Assembly: GCA_016871515.1 (NCBI GenBank)
Contig: VHDE01000033.1
Span: 1 to 52,828 of the forward strand
Source: Verrucomicrobiota bacterium
Lineage (GTDB): Bacteria; Verrucomicrobiota; Verrucomicrobiia; Limisphaerales; SIBE01
Length of the DNA stretch: 52,828 nt
Reading direction: 5' to 3'
The notes below the pieces were generated by a model that did no database searches, was not told the DNA's origin, and was given only the letters and a program-made list of their open reading frames with translations. The position numbers were made by a program, and so were the translations under genes. Of the stretch, positions 29,061 through 37,200 are shown piece after piece (position 1 is the first letter of the stretch; each line of letters opens with the position of its first letter).

Positions 29061-30686
29061 ATGGCCAGCGGAAGCACAGACCCGGACCCTGACGTCTTAA
29101 TCATCGGCGCGGGGCCAACGGGCGCCGTCGCTGCGAAGCGGTGCGCGGAAGCGGGAATGCGCGTCGTGGTTCTCGAACAAGGCGATTGGCCCGACTATTC
29201 AAAGGCGCGCGCCGACCATCCCGACTTCGAGTTGACCGCTGGCCAGTATTGGTCCGCCAATCCCAACCGCCGCAAGGCTATGGCCGACTATCCGATTGAT
29301 GACGCGGACTCGGATATCTCTGCGGTTCTTTACAATGCGGTCGGCGGCGGCACGGTGATTTACGCAGCGCATTGGCAACGGAACATGCCTTCGGACTTTT
29401 GCGTGCGGACGCTCGACGGCATTGCGGATGATTGGCCGCTAACTTACGAGGATATCGAACCATTCTACGATCGGGTCGAACGCGATTTTGGCGTTTCGGG
29501 CTTGGCGGGCGATCCAGCATTCCCGCCGGGGAAAGATTTGCCGTTGCCGCCGGCGCCCCTTGCGAAGATGGGGCGTCGCGTGGCGAAGGCGCACAATGAA
29601 CTTGGCTGGCATTGGTGGCCGGCGCCGAATGCCATTGCCACTCGACCATACGGGCCACTGGGAGCTTGCACGCAGCGGGCCACTTGCATGTGGGGCTGTG
29701 TCGAAGGCGCCAAGGGGTCGGTTGATCGAACGCATTGGCCAGAAAACGTGAAACGAGGAGTCCGGCTCGTCACGGGTGCGCGTGTCAGCCGGCTTGAGGT
29801 GAACGGCGCTGGCTTGGTCACTGGGGCGGCTTATTTCGATCGCAGCGGACAAGAACATTTCCCAAAAGCGGCGGTCACGATTCTCGGCGCAAGTGGCATT
29901 GGCACACCAAGGCTTTTGCTTTTGTCGGCGTCGGCCCGATTTCCGAACGGTTTGGCCAATTCTTCGGGTCTGGTGGGGCGGCGTTTGATGATGCATCCGT
30001 TTGGAACGGTGGTCGGCTTGTTCGAGGAAGACCTCGGGAGCACACATGGGTTGTGGGGACAACACATCCACTCGCTCCAGTTTTACGAAACAGATGCGGC
30101 GCGTGGTTTTGTTCGTGGCGCGAAATGGGGATTGCAACCGACGGGTGGGCCGCTTTCGATGACCCGGAGTTACCCTTGGGGCGACAATCCGATTTTGGGA
30201 CCTAATTTTCACAGAGACCACTGCAAACGCCTTGGGCATTCGGCCATGTGGGGTATTATTTGCGAGGACTTGCCTGAGGACAAGAACCGCGTCGTTCTTG
30301 ATCCGGTTCTCAAAGATAGCAACGGGATTCCTGCTCCCAAACTGATCTATCGAATGTCAGAAAATTCGCGGGGGCTGCTTCAGTTCCATCTGGCGCGCGC
30401 GTGCGAATCGCTACAAGCCGCGGGAGCCTACGAGACAGTTATAGCGCCGCTCATTCGGGAGACCGGCTGGCATTTGTTGGGAACGACTAAGATGGGAAAT
30501 GATCCGGCGACATCGGTCGTCGATGCTTGGGGGCGTTGCCATGACGTGCCGAATTTGTTCGTCTGTGACGGCAGTATCTGGCCGACGTCAAGCGGGATGA
30601 ACCCGACGGCAACCATTGCCGCCATGGCCTTGCGGTGTGCCGAGCATTTGGTCGAAAACCGGCGAGAACAGAAGGTGGCGGCGTAG
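29061..30686 (+). CDS. GMC-family FAD oxidoreductase
   Basis: Flavin-dependent dehydrogenase of the glucose-methanol-choline family, 541 aa. The FAD motif VLIIGAGPTGAVAAKRCAE is at the N-terminus, followed by VVVLEQGDW. A second FAD-contacting loop is NAVGGGTVIYAAHWQR. The C-terminal GMC domain includes GWHLLGTTKMG with the active-site His region and FVCDGSIWPTSSGMNPTATIAAMALR. A Cys-rich stretch (ACTQRATCMWGC) lies mid-protein. The small-subunit gene follows after 16 bp, as in gluconate-dehydrogenase-type complexes. No cytochrome subunit is adjacent. The substrate is likely a sugar or polyol. Confidence 0.9.
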   Translation: MASGSTDPDPDVLIIGAGPTGAVAAKRCAEAGMRVVVLEQGDWPDYSKARADHPDFELTAGQYWSANPNRRKAMADYPIDDADSDISAVLYNAVGGGTVIYAAHWQRNMPSDFCVRTLDGIADDWPLTYEDIEPFYDRVERDFGVSGLAGDPAFPPGKDLPLPPAPLAKMGRRVAKAHNELGWHWWPAPNAIATRPYGPLGACTQRATCMWGCVEGAKGSVDRTHWPENVKRGVRLVTGARVSRLEVNGAGLVTGAAYFDRSGQEHFPKAAVTILGASGIGTPRLLLLSASARFPNGLANSSGLVGRRLMMHPFGTVVGLFEEDLGSTHGLWGQHIHSLQFYETDAARGFVRGAKWGLQPTGGPLSMTRSYPWGDNPILGPNFHRDHCKRLGHSAMWGIICEDLPEDKNRVVLDPVLKDSNGIPAPKLIYRMSENSRGLLQFHLARACESLQAAGAYETVIAPLIRETGWHLLGTTKMGNDPATSVVDAWGRCHDVPNLFVCDGSIWPTSSGMNPTATIAAMALRCAEHLVENRREQKVAA

Positions 30687-30702
30687 GAGGTTACATCGTT
30701 AA

Positions 30703-31119
30703 ATGACTTTCGATTCCATAGAACGTTGCTTGCTCGCCCAACTGGCCGACGCGCTCATTCCCCCTGGCAACGGTTTTCCGTCCGCAAGTGAAGCGGGCGT
30801 GGCGGGGGCATATTTAGACCAGGTGCTGGCGGTTCGTGCGGATTTGGGTGAGCGGCTGAAACAGATTCTACGACAAGCACAAGGACGCTCACCCGCGGAA
30901 TTTGTGCAAGCGCTTCAAGCGAACGACCCGGCCGGATTCGGAGTTTTGGCAGAGATTGTTCCTGGCGCGTATTTTCTGAACCCGGCCGTTCGCGCGGCAT
31001 TGCAATATGACGGCCAAACAGCGCGCGCTATCGATCCGCGTCCAGACCACTTGAGTGAGGGTCTCCTGCGATCGGTCGTTGATCGTGGTCCAATCTATCG
31101 CCCTACGCCTGGACGGTAG
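30703..31119 (+). CDS. gluconate 2-dehydrogenase subunit 3-like protein
   Basis: 138-aa small subunit that normally pairs with a GMC-type flavoprotein. Visible family features are LLAQLADALIPPGNGFPSASEAG near the start and ILRQAQGRSPAEFVQAL and PGAYFLNPAVRAALQY later. It starts 16 bp after the oxidoreductase and is clearly co-transcribed. No Tat signal is seen, unlike some homologues. Its 3' end overlaps the convergent methyltransferase gene by 17 bp. Confidence 0.8.
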   Translation: MTFDSIERCLLAQLADALIPPGNGFPSASEAGVAGAYLDQVLAVRADLGERLKQILRQAQGRSPAEFVQALQANDPAGFGVLAEIVPGAYFLNPAVRAALQYDGQTARAIDPRPDHLSEGLLRSVVDRGPIYRPTPGR

Positions 31120-31864
31120 CGCCAGCCGAAGGTGTGACGCCACACCAGGGAATCCTTTGCGACCACCGAACCAATCCAGTTCCACTCCAATGACCGAACG
31201 AAGTGAGATCCAGCTTCGGCAAGGCAATGCGCCGCCAGATTGGAAACATTGGTATCATGCGAATATCGTCGAACATGAGCAATGCGCCCTCCTTAAGGCC
31301 GATGGCCGAGAAATTGTCGAGGATGGTCGCTTCCATGCTGCCATCTTTCGCGGCATCGACGAAGAGCAAATCTGCTTCGGCGAGCAACGCGGCGTATTGT
31401 TTGGCAAGATTCCGATTGGTCAGATCGGCTACAATCTGTTGAAGGCGGTTGTCGGCGAAGTCTTCGGGACGCAGCACATAATCTGGATAATCGCGCCACG
31501 GCACAATATCGAACGTAACGATACTCGAGCTTTCGGGCAGCCCATCCTTTATAGCTAAGGCTGACAGGCCGGTGGCTGTGCCAATTTCAATGACCAGCCT
31601 TGGCCGTGTCACCTGCATTAACGCGGTGAGTAATCGATAATGTTCTCCTGGCCAAATATCCGGCCAGTATGGAGGGGCGGATAGCCGTTGGCTCAAGTGA
31701 GGCAGTTGGATATCTGCGGCACGGGATGCCGCTCTCAGTGCCAATTCGATCAGCTCTCGGGACGGTTTGCCTGGATCATCGTCGGCGCTAATCACGACGG
31801 AAGGCAGCATGTGACGGACACCAAGCTCACCGGCGAGCTGCCGAAGTAATGTTAGTAAATCCAT
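31103..31864 (-). CDS. class I SAM-dependent methyltransferase, O-methyltransferase type
   Basis: 253-aa methyltransferase with motif I LVIEIGTATGLSALAI, an acidic residue after the next strand (VTFDIVPWRDY), and LLFVDAAKDGSMEATIL and ALLMFDDIRM typical of the O-methyltransferase/CmcI-like fold. The start codon at 31864 lies inside the CCATGAACC edge of the first tandem repeat cassette (GGTTCATGG on this strand), so the repeat supplies the initiation region. No other Shine-Dalgarno is seen. The substrate is unknown. Confidence 0.83.
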   Translation of the reverse strand: MDLLTLLRQLAGELGVRHMLPSVVISADDDPGKPSRELIELALRAASRAADIQLPHLSQRLSAPPYWPDIWPGEHYRLLTALMQVTRPRLVIEIGTATGLSALAIKDGLPESSSIVTFDIVPWRDYPDYVLRPEDFADNRLQQIVADLTNRNLAKQYAALLAEADLLFVDAAKDGSMEATILDNFSAIGLKEGALLMFDDIRMIPMFPIWRRIALPKLDLTSFGHWSGTGLVRWSQRIPWCGVTPSAGATVQA

Positions 31865-31958
31865 GAACCTGGTAGGACAGCGCGTCCCGCCTGTCCTGCT
31901 TTTGGTGTCGGCAAATGCTGGACAGGCGGGACGCCTGTCCTACGACGTCGGTTCATGG
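31861..31958. repeat. repeat cassette 1
   Basis: Edges CCATGAACC (31861-31869) and GGTTCATGG (31950-31958). The core is a near-perfect inverted repeat, GTAGGACAGCGCGTCCCGCC... against ...GGCGGGACGCCTGTCCTAC. First of three tandem cassettes that fill 31865-32237. Confidence 0.85.
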
Positions 31959-31991
31959 GGAGTTTCCATTCGCTTTGCGCACGCATCGGGC

Positions 31992-32096
31992 CCATGAACT
32001 GCGCTGTAGCGGCGTCTCGTAAGAGCGCCGCCATTCCTAAGCAGCCCGAGTTTGCGGGGCTCTTACGAGACGCCGCTACAGGAAGACGGTTCATGG
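31992..32096. repeat. repeat cassette 2
   Basis: Edges CCATGAACT (31992-32000) and GGTTCATGG (32088-32096). The core arms TGTAGCGGCGTCTCGTAAGA GC (32005-32026) and their exact complement (32059-32080) are 22 bp, perfect. It is 33 bp after cassette 1. Confidence 0.85.
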
Positions 32097-32129
32097 AAAG
32101 CCTCCTGGCAAATTCTGCGCGCATCGAGA

Positions 32130-32237
32130 CCATGAACCTGGTAAAAACGCGTTCCACCGCGTCGCTGAAATCCTTTTCCACTGAGGAAGTCAGGGACGGA
32201 GTGGAATCCGTCCTTGCCAAACGGTGGAGGTTCATGG
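32130..32237. repeat. repeat cassette 3
   Basis: Edges CCATGAACC (32130-32138) and GGTTCATGG (32229-32237), again 33 bp after the previous cassette. The core is different and less symmetric (GCGTTCCACCGCG, GGACGGAGTGGAATCCGTCC). The edge motif is the shared part. Confidence 0.8.
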
Positions 32238-32251
32238 AAAGACTCGCGGTG

Positions 32252-33043
32252 TCATTGTCCGCCGCCGCCAACGTCGGGCTTCAGCCAGGGGGTGCCTGCG
32301 TAAAACCACTGGGAAGATTTCATGCTTTCGATGTGTGTGTCTGCAAAAGCGACGTTGCTGCGTCGGTTGTGCCGGAGATGAGGACCGCCCCAGTTTGGAT
32401 CACCTGTCGATGTGACGCAACCGGTGCAGGGCGCGTCGTTGGCTGGGTCGTGAACGATCCAACAGCCGGGCTTTTCCGGCGAGGTTGGCGTGACACACAA
32501 GTTCGGGTCTCGGCTGTTCCTCGGTTGTGTGCCGCCATCAGTAATATAAACCGTGGTCGAGGGCATTTTGACATCGGTGTCCTTAAGCTGGCGCCAGACA
32601 CTTTTATCCCAGACGTTCGGCCAGTCGCAACCGCCCAAGCGAAAATTGGCGCTGTAATTGGAAATCGCCTTGTCCTGTTGATCGCTTGGATATAACGCCA
32701 CCGCCTCCTTGAACTTTTTGGTCTTGCTTGGGCACAACACCAGATTGGTCGTCTGTTGATAGGGCTGCAAAAAATTAAACCAAGCCTTGCGGAAAACATT
32801 GTCACCTCGCACTTGAAACGTGAAGCAGTAGCGACTGTCGTGATCATCCGCATACACGCGCGACGCGATACTCATTTGACGCAGATTATTGATGCAACTA
32901 GTGGATCTCCCTTTCTCTTTCGCCTTCGCCAGAGTGGGCAGCAGCATGCCAGCAAGGATCGCAATGATTGCAATCACGACGAGCAGTTCGATTAAGGTGA
33001 AAGCCGATGAAACGCGAGAAGAGCGTTGATGATTGATGTTCAT
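32252..33043 (-). CDS. type II secretion/pilin-like pseudopilin
   Basis: 263-aa prepilin-like protein of the large PVC family with an N-terminal methylation motif. [20 protein letters not shown] follows a short basic leader; the residue before the Phe is Ala rather than the usual Gly, and Glu5 is present. After the hydrophobic helix comes [25 protein letters not shown], and the C-terminal module has [24 protein letters not shown]. Such proteins are processed by a prepilin peptidase and reach the periplasm or surface. Verrucomicrobia often have many copies; their substrates are unknown. Confidence 0.87.
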   Translation of the reverse strand: MNINHQRSSRVSSAFTLIELLVVIAIIAILAGMLLPTLAKAKEKGRSTSCINNLRQMSIASRVYADDHDSRYCFTFQVRGDNVFRKAWFNFLQPYQQTTNLVLCPSKTKKFKEAVALYPSDQQDKAISNYSANFRLGGCDWPNVWDKSVWRQLKDTDVKMPSTTVYITDGGTQPRNSRDPNLCVTPTSPEKPGCWIVHDPANDAPCTGCVTSTGDPNWGGPHLRHNRRSNVAFADTHIESMKSSQWFYAGTPWLKPDVGGGGQ

Positions 33044-33201
33044 TAGGACCGATGGGTTTTGCCCTGGCGGTCCACTATAGGTAACCGCGCGAGCCTCGCA
33101 AGTTGTTTTTGCGGAAACGTAAATCTAGCAGGACAGGCGAGACGCACTGTTCTGCGACTCGGTTCATGGCGACGTGGCGTTCGACCGTGCGCCGCGGTCT
33201 T

Positions 33202-33615
33202 CTATTTTTTCCGCCCAAACAGTGACGACCACGCCGATTGTCCGTCAAGGTTCCTCTGTTGCATCTTGAGTTGTCCGAGGAGAGATTGCCAGGCGATGTA
33301 GATTTTGTGCCATTGATTCTCCAGTGTGCGCAAGCCCCCGTCATTCATCTCGCTCAAATAACGGATGGAATGGGCACCGCTGATCAGCGCATGAATTTCC
33401 TCTTTCGTTGGCGAGGAACATTCAATCGAAGCGAGAATCATCTCAAGTTCTTGAATAATCAGACTTTTCACTTCCAGAAACTGATTTTCGGCTTCGGCGT
33501 CAAATTCTTTGGTGCGTGCCGTGTTCAGGTAATGGTTGAACTGTTTCCAGCACTCGAGATGGTTTTCTATCTGAAGTTGCCATTTTGGGTTGCCATTTTG
33601 GTCGGACCAGAACAA
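33202..33615 (-). CDS. hypothetical protein, helical
   Basis: 137-aa protein with no known domain recognised. It is rich in Trp, Gln, Leu and Glu and looks mostly helical (ECWKQFNHYLNTARTKEFDAEAENQF, SIRYLSEMNDGGLRTLENQW, HKIYIAWQSLLGQLKMQQRN). There is no signal peptide. The composition and absence of repeats suggest a real cytoplasmic gene. The start is uncertain: TTG 33615 is the only usual start, the frame is open a little further upstream to a TGA, and no Shine-Dalgarno is seen. Confidence 0.55.
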   Translation of the reverse strand: MFWSDQNGNPKWQLQIENHLECWKQFNHYLNTARTKEFDAEAENQFLEVKSLIIQELEMILASIECSSPTKEEIHALISGAHSIRYLSEMNDGGLRTLENQWHKIYIAWQSLLGQLKMQQRNLDGQSAWSSLFGRKK

Positions 33616-33732
33616 CCAGTTGGCTAAAGGAAGGTTCCAGCAAATCCAGGCCCTAAAAAGAGCTCATGGCGCGTTTTTTGGCCCCGTTTTCTGCGCCTTG
33701 TTATCACCAGCCATCGGCGTAGGCTTGGGCCC

Positions 33733-33950
33733 ATGCCAAGGGCCAATCGCTACATCGTCGCCGGAAACATTTATCACCTGACCCATCGGTGCCATGGACC
33801 GAGAGTTCCTTTTGAAGTTTGCCAGGGGCGGAGGTCGAAATCGGGCGGCATCGCGCCCGGGGCAACGAGCGGCGGGACATTTTCTGCGACGACGGCGACC
33901 GGCAGCATTTGGTCGAGTTGCTGGCGGCTCTCCCTGAACCTCCCAGGATG
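33733..33950 (+). pseudogene. RAYT (REP-associated tyrosine transposase) fragments
   Basis: ATG 33733 begins MPRANRYIVAGNIYHLTHRCH, a standard RAYT N-terminus (IS200/IS605-like fold). A frameshift then puts REFLLKFARG in the next frame. About 15 codons later RGNERRDIFCDDGDRQHLVELLAALPE appears, which is the start of a different RAYT subfamily. The HUH-like and catalytic Tyr regions are absent. This is debris of one or two inactivated transposases. A REP-like hairpin follows at once, the usual partner of RAYT genes. Confidence 0.7.
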
Positions 33951-33951
33951 C

Positions 33952-34062
33952 AGTCCCGCCTTTAGGCTAATGCCTTTCGGTAATTCGAAGGCCATTTGTC
34001 CCTCCGGGAGCCATTCGCAAAAGCTTTGAATTACCGAAAGGCATTGGGCTAAAGCCGGGACT
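33952..34062. repeat. REP-like long hairpin beside RAYT debris
   Basis: 39-nt arms (33952-33990 and 34024-34062) pair with four mismatches: AGTCCCGCCTTTAGGCTAAT GCCTTTCGGTAATTC against its reverse complement, with a 33-nt loop. The 14-mer TAATGCCTTTCGGT also occurs at 9180, so the unit is dispersed. The rest of 34063-34222 holds nothing recognisable. Confidence 0.75.
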
Positions 34063-34222
34063 ACATGCCGCAACGTCGGGTTCACAGGCGCAATGCGCAA
34101 AAATGCGCTTCGGATAAGTCTCTCTCCCCGAACGCTTCGGAGTTCGAGCCCACGACTCACTTTAAGCTCGTAAAAACGGCGAGGGGCCCATAAGGAATCC
34201 ATCGGCATACCTTACGTCTTTT

Positions 34223-37200
34223 ATGCGACTTCAAGATTTTCTCCCACTAATTGGAAAAGCTGCATCGGTATTAACCCTTTCTCTCGCCGTATCCGCCGCA
34301 GTGAGCGCGGCTGATGGGAACCGATTCGCTTACCTGGACGAGCAGGATCCCTTCTATGTGCACGGCACGTTTCCCAAATTGACGACGCCGCAGTGGGTTG
34401 GCGAGGCCGGCGTCGAGGCGGTGGTCGTTCTTGCCATCGATGATCTGCGCGATCCCAAGAGGTATGAAACGATGCTTCGACCAATTCTCGAACGGCTCAA
34501 ACAGATCGACGGCCGTGCGCCCGTGAGCATCTATTGCAATGCGTTCGATGTTCAACATCCGCAATTTCAAACCTGGCTAAAGGAAGGTTTGTCGCTGGAA
34601 GTTCACACGCTAAGCCATCCGTGTCCGCTCCTGGCCAAAGGGAATTTCCAGGCTGCGGCCGATACGGTGCATGGCGGAGTCGATCTGTTGAATCGCATTC
34701 CGGGCAACAAAGCGGTGGCTTACCGCATGCCTTGTTGCGACTCGATCAACAGCCCGAGCCCACGATTCTATGCGGAGATCTTCAATCATACGAATGCGGC
34801 CGGGCAATTTCTGACCATCGATTCGTCCGTCATGAACATTCCCACGCCAAAGGATCGCGCGCTGCCGAAAGAATTGACCACCGACTCTAATGGGCGTGAG
34901 CGATTCCGGAAGTATCTGCCGTTCCCTTCGTTCGTCACGACGATTGAGGATTATCCATACCCATATGTAATCGGCAAACTCTGCTGGGAATTTCCGGCGA
35001 TGGTGCCGAGCGATTGGGAAGCGCAGCACCTCCATGGCACGAACAATCCGGTAACCGTGGCCGATTGGAAAGCAGCTTTGGACATTTCTGTTCTTAAGCA
35101 GGGAACATTTAACTTCATCTTCCATCCACATGGCTGGATTAAACCGGAGCAGATGGTCGAGTTCATCGATTACGCAGTTCAGAAGTACGGGCGAAAGGTG
35201 AAGTTCCTGAATTTTCGCGAGGCGCAAGAGCGGCTCGATAAGAACCTATTGTCAGGCCAGCCGTTGCGAGCTGCGAACGGTCAGGACAATGGCGTTCGGT
35301 TGATCGATCTTAACAACGACGGATACCTCGATGTCGTTATTGGCAACGAAAAGGTGCGCCAATCACGAATCTGGAATCCTGAGCGGCGGCGCTGGTACGA
35401 GGCACAGCTTCCCGTTCCGATGGTCGGTATGAACACTGATGGAACGCGACGAGACGGCGGCGTGAGGTTTGGGAACCTCCGGCAACGCCGCGACCACACT
35501 TTCATGCTGGTGCTCACAGAAACAGAACGAAAGGCGTGGGTTTGGCAAGGCGCTTGGGCCGAAAGCAAATCCTTTTTGGCTGGGCTCGACATCGATGGCC
35601 AGCCTCTGTTCACCAGCGAAAACGGGCGTGATCGGGGCGTGCGATTGCGCGACCTGGACGATGACGGCAACTGTGAACTGATTGTCGCGAACGAGAAACA
35701 AAACGCTGTGTTTGCTTGGTCAGATGAAGAACAAACCTGGAGGGGAACTTGGAAACGTTTGCCCTATGCGCTGCCGAAAGGAACATCGATCGTCGATGCC
35801 GAAGGCCGCGACAATGGCCTTCGTTTCGTGGACATCAACGAGGACGGATTCCACGACGTCGTCTTTTCGAATGACCGCTCCTATTCCTTGCACCTTTTTG
35901 TCCCTAAATTGCACCTCGGATTTCAGCCGGGCTGGACACGTGAAGTGCTGGCTGGTCGCCGTGGCGAAGCGGGCGAGATACCAATGATCGTCCGCGGCGG
36001 AGCGAATCGCAATAACGGCGCCTGGTTCCACTCGGGTCATATGTGGGCGCAAAATGAAGACACGGCCATGATGAAGGACTTGGTGGACCGGCGTTCTTAT
36101 GACGAGTTGTTGGGCGGGCTGCAACCGAAAGCCAAGTCTCCGCGAGCCTCGCTCGAAGCAATGCAGGTTCGGCTAGGTTTTAAGATGGAGCTGGTCGCAC
36201 AGGAGCCGCTGGTTGCAGACCCGATCGCTTTCGAATGGAGCGCTGACGGCAAGCTGTGGGTCGCGGAGATGGGAGATTACCCGATGGGGATTGATGGCAA
36301 GGGCCAACCCGGAGGTGTCGTCAGGTTTCTCGAGGATACGGATGACGACGGCCGCTACGACAAGTCCACGGTCTTTTTGGATGGATTGAATTTTCCAACT
36401 GGAGTGATGCCCTGGCGCAAAGGCATTCTGGTCAGCGCCGCTCCGGAAATCTTCTACGCGGAAGATACAAATGGAGATGGCAAGGCGGACGCGCGCACGA
36501 CGCTCTTCAAAGGATTTACGGAAGGCAACCAACAGCATCGGGTCAACGGCTTCGAGTTTGGCTTGGACAATTGGGTTTACGGCGCGAACGGCGACAGTGG
36601 AGGACTCATCAGCGCGGAAGGGCAATTACGGGGCCAGCGTGCTGAACAAGGCGGAAGTTCTCGAGTGGATATCCGGACCCGTGATTTCCGGTTTCGCCCT
36701 GACGAAGGTTTGTTCGAAGGAATAGAAGGGCAAACACAGTTTGGCCGCCGCCGTGACGATTGGGGCCATTGGTTTGGCAACAACAATCCGAGTTGGGTTT
36801 GGCATTATTATCTACCCGAACGTTATCTCGTGCGGAATCCCCATTTGACCGCGAAAACTATGAAGCGGTACCTGGCCAACTATCCGGAATCAACCCGCGT
36901 CTTTCCTGTCAGCCGGTTGCTGCAGAGGTTTAACGACATTGGGATGGTGAACCACGTCACTTCTGGCAACAGTCCAACGCCTTATCGAGATGATTTATTC
37001 GGCCCCGAATTCCGGGAGGCCATCTTCATCAGCGAGCCGGTTCATAACGTTGTTCATTGCGAAGTCCTCGAACCGGACGGTGTGTCATTCAAGAGCCGTC
37101 GCCTTCCCGACGAACCTGACCGGGAGTTTCTCGCCTCGACCGACAATTGGTTTCGGCCGACGATGGTTAAAACTGGGCCGGACGGCGCGCTTTACATTGC

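Noticed and set aside
31861..32237. CRISPR array
   Set aside because: The repeated part is only the 9-bp edges, spacers are nearly constant in length but only two, and cores are palindromic; no cas genes are near.
31955..32695. A 246-aa plus-strand frame across the cassettes
   Set aside because: It reads through repeats and is antisense to the pseudopilin, with no protein-like family pattern.
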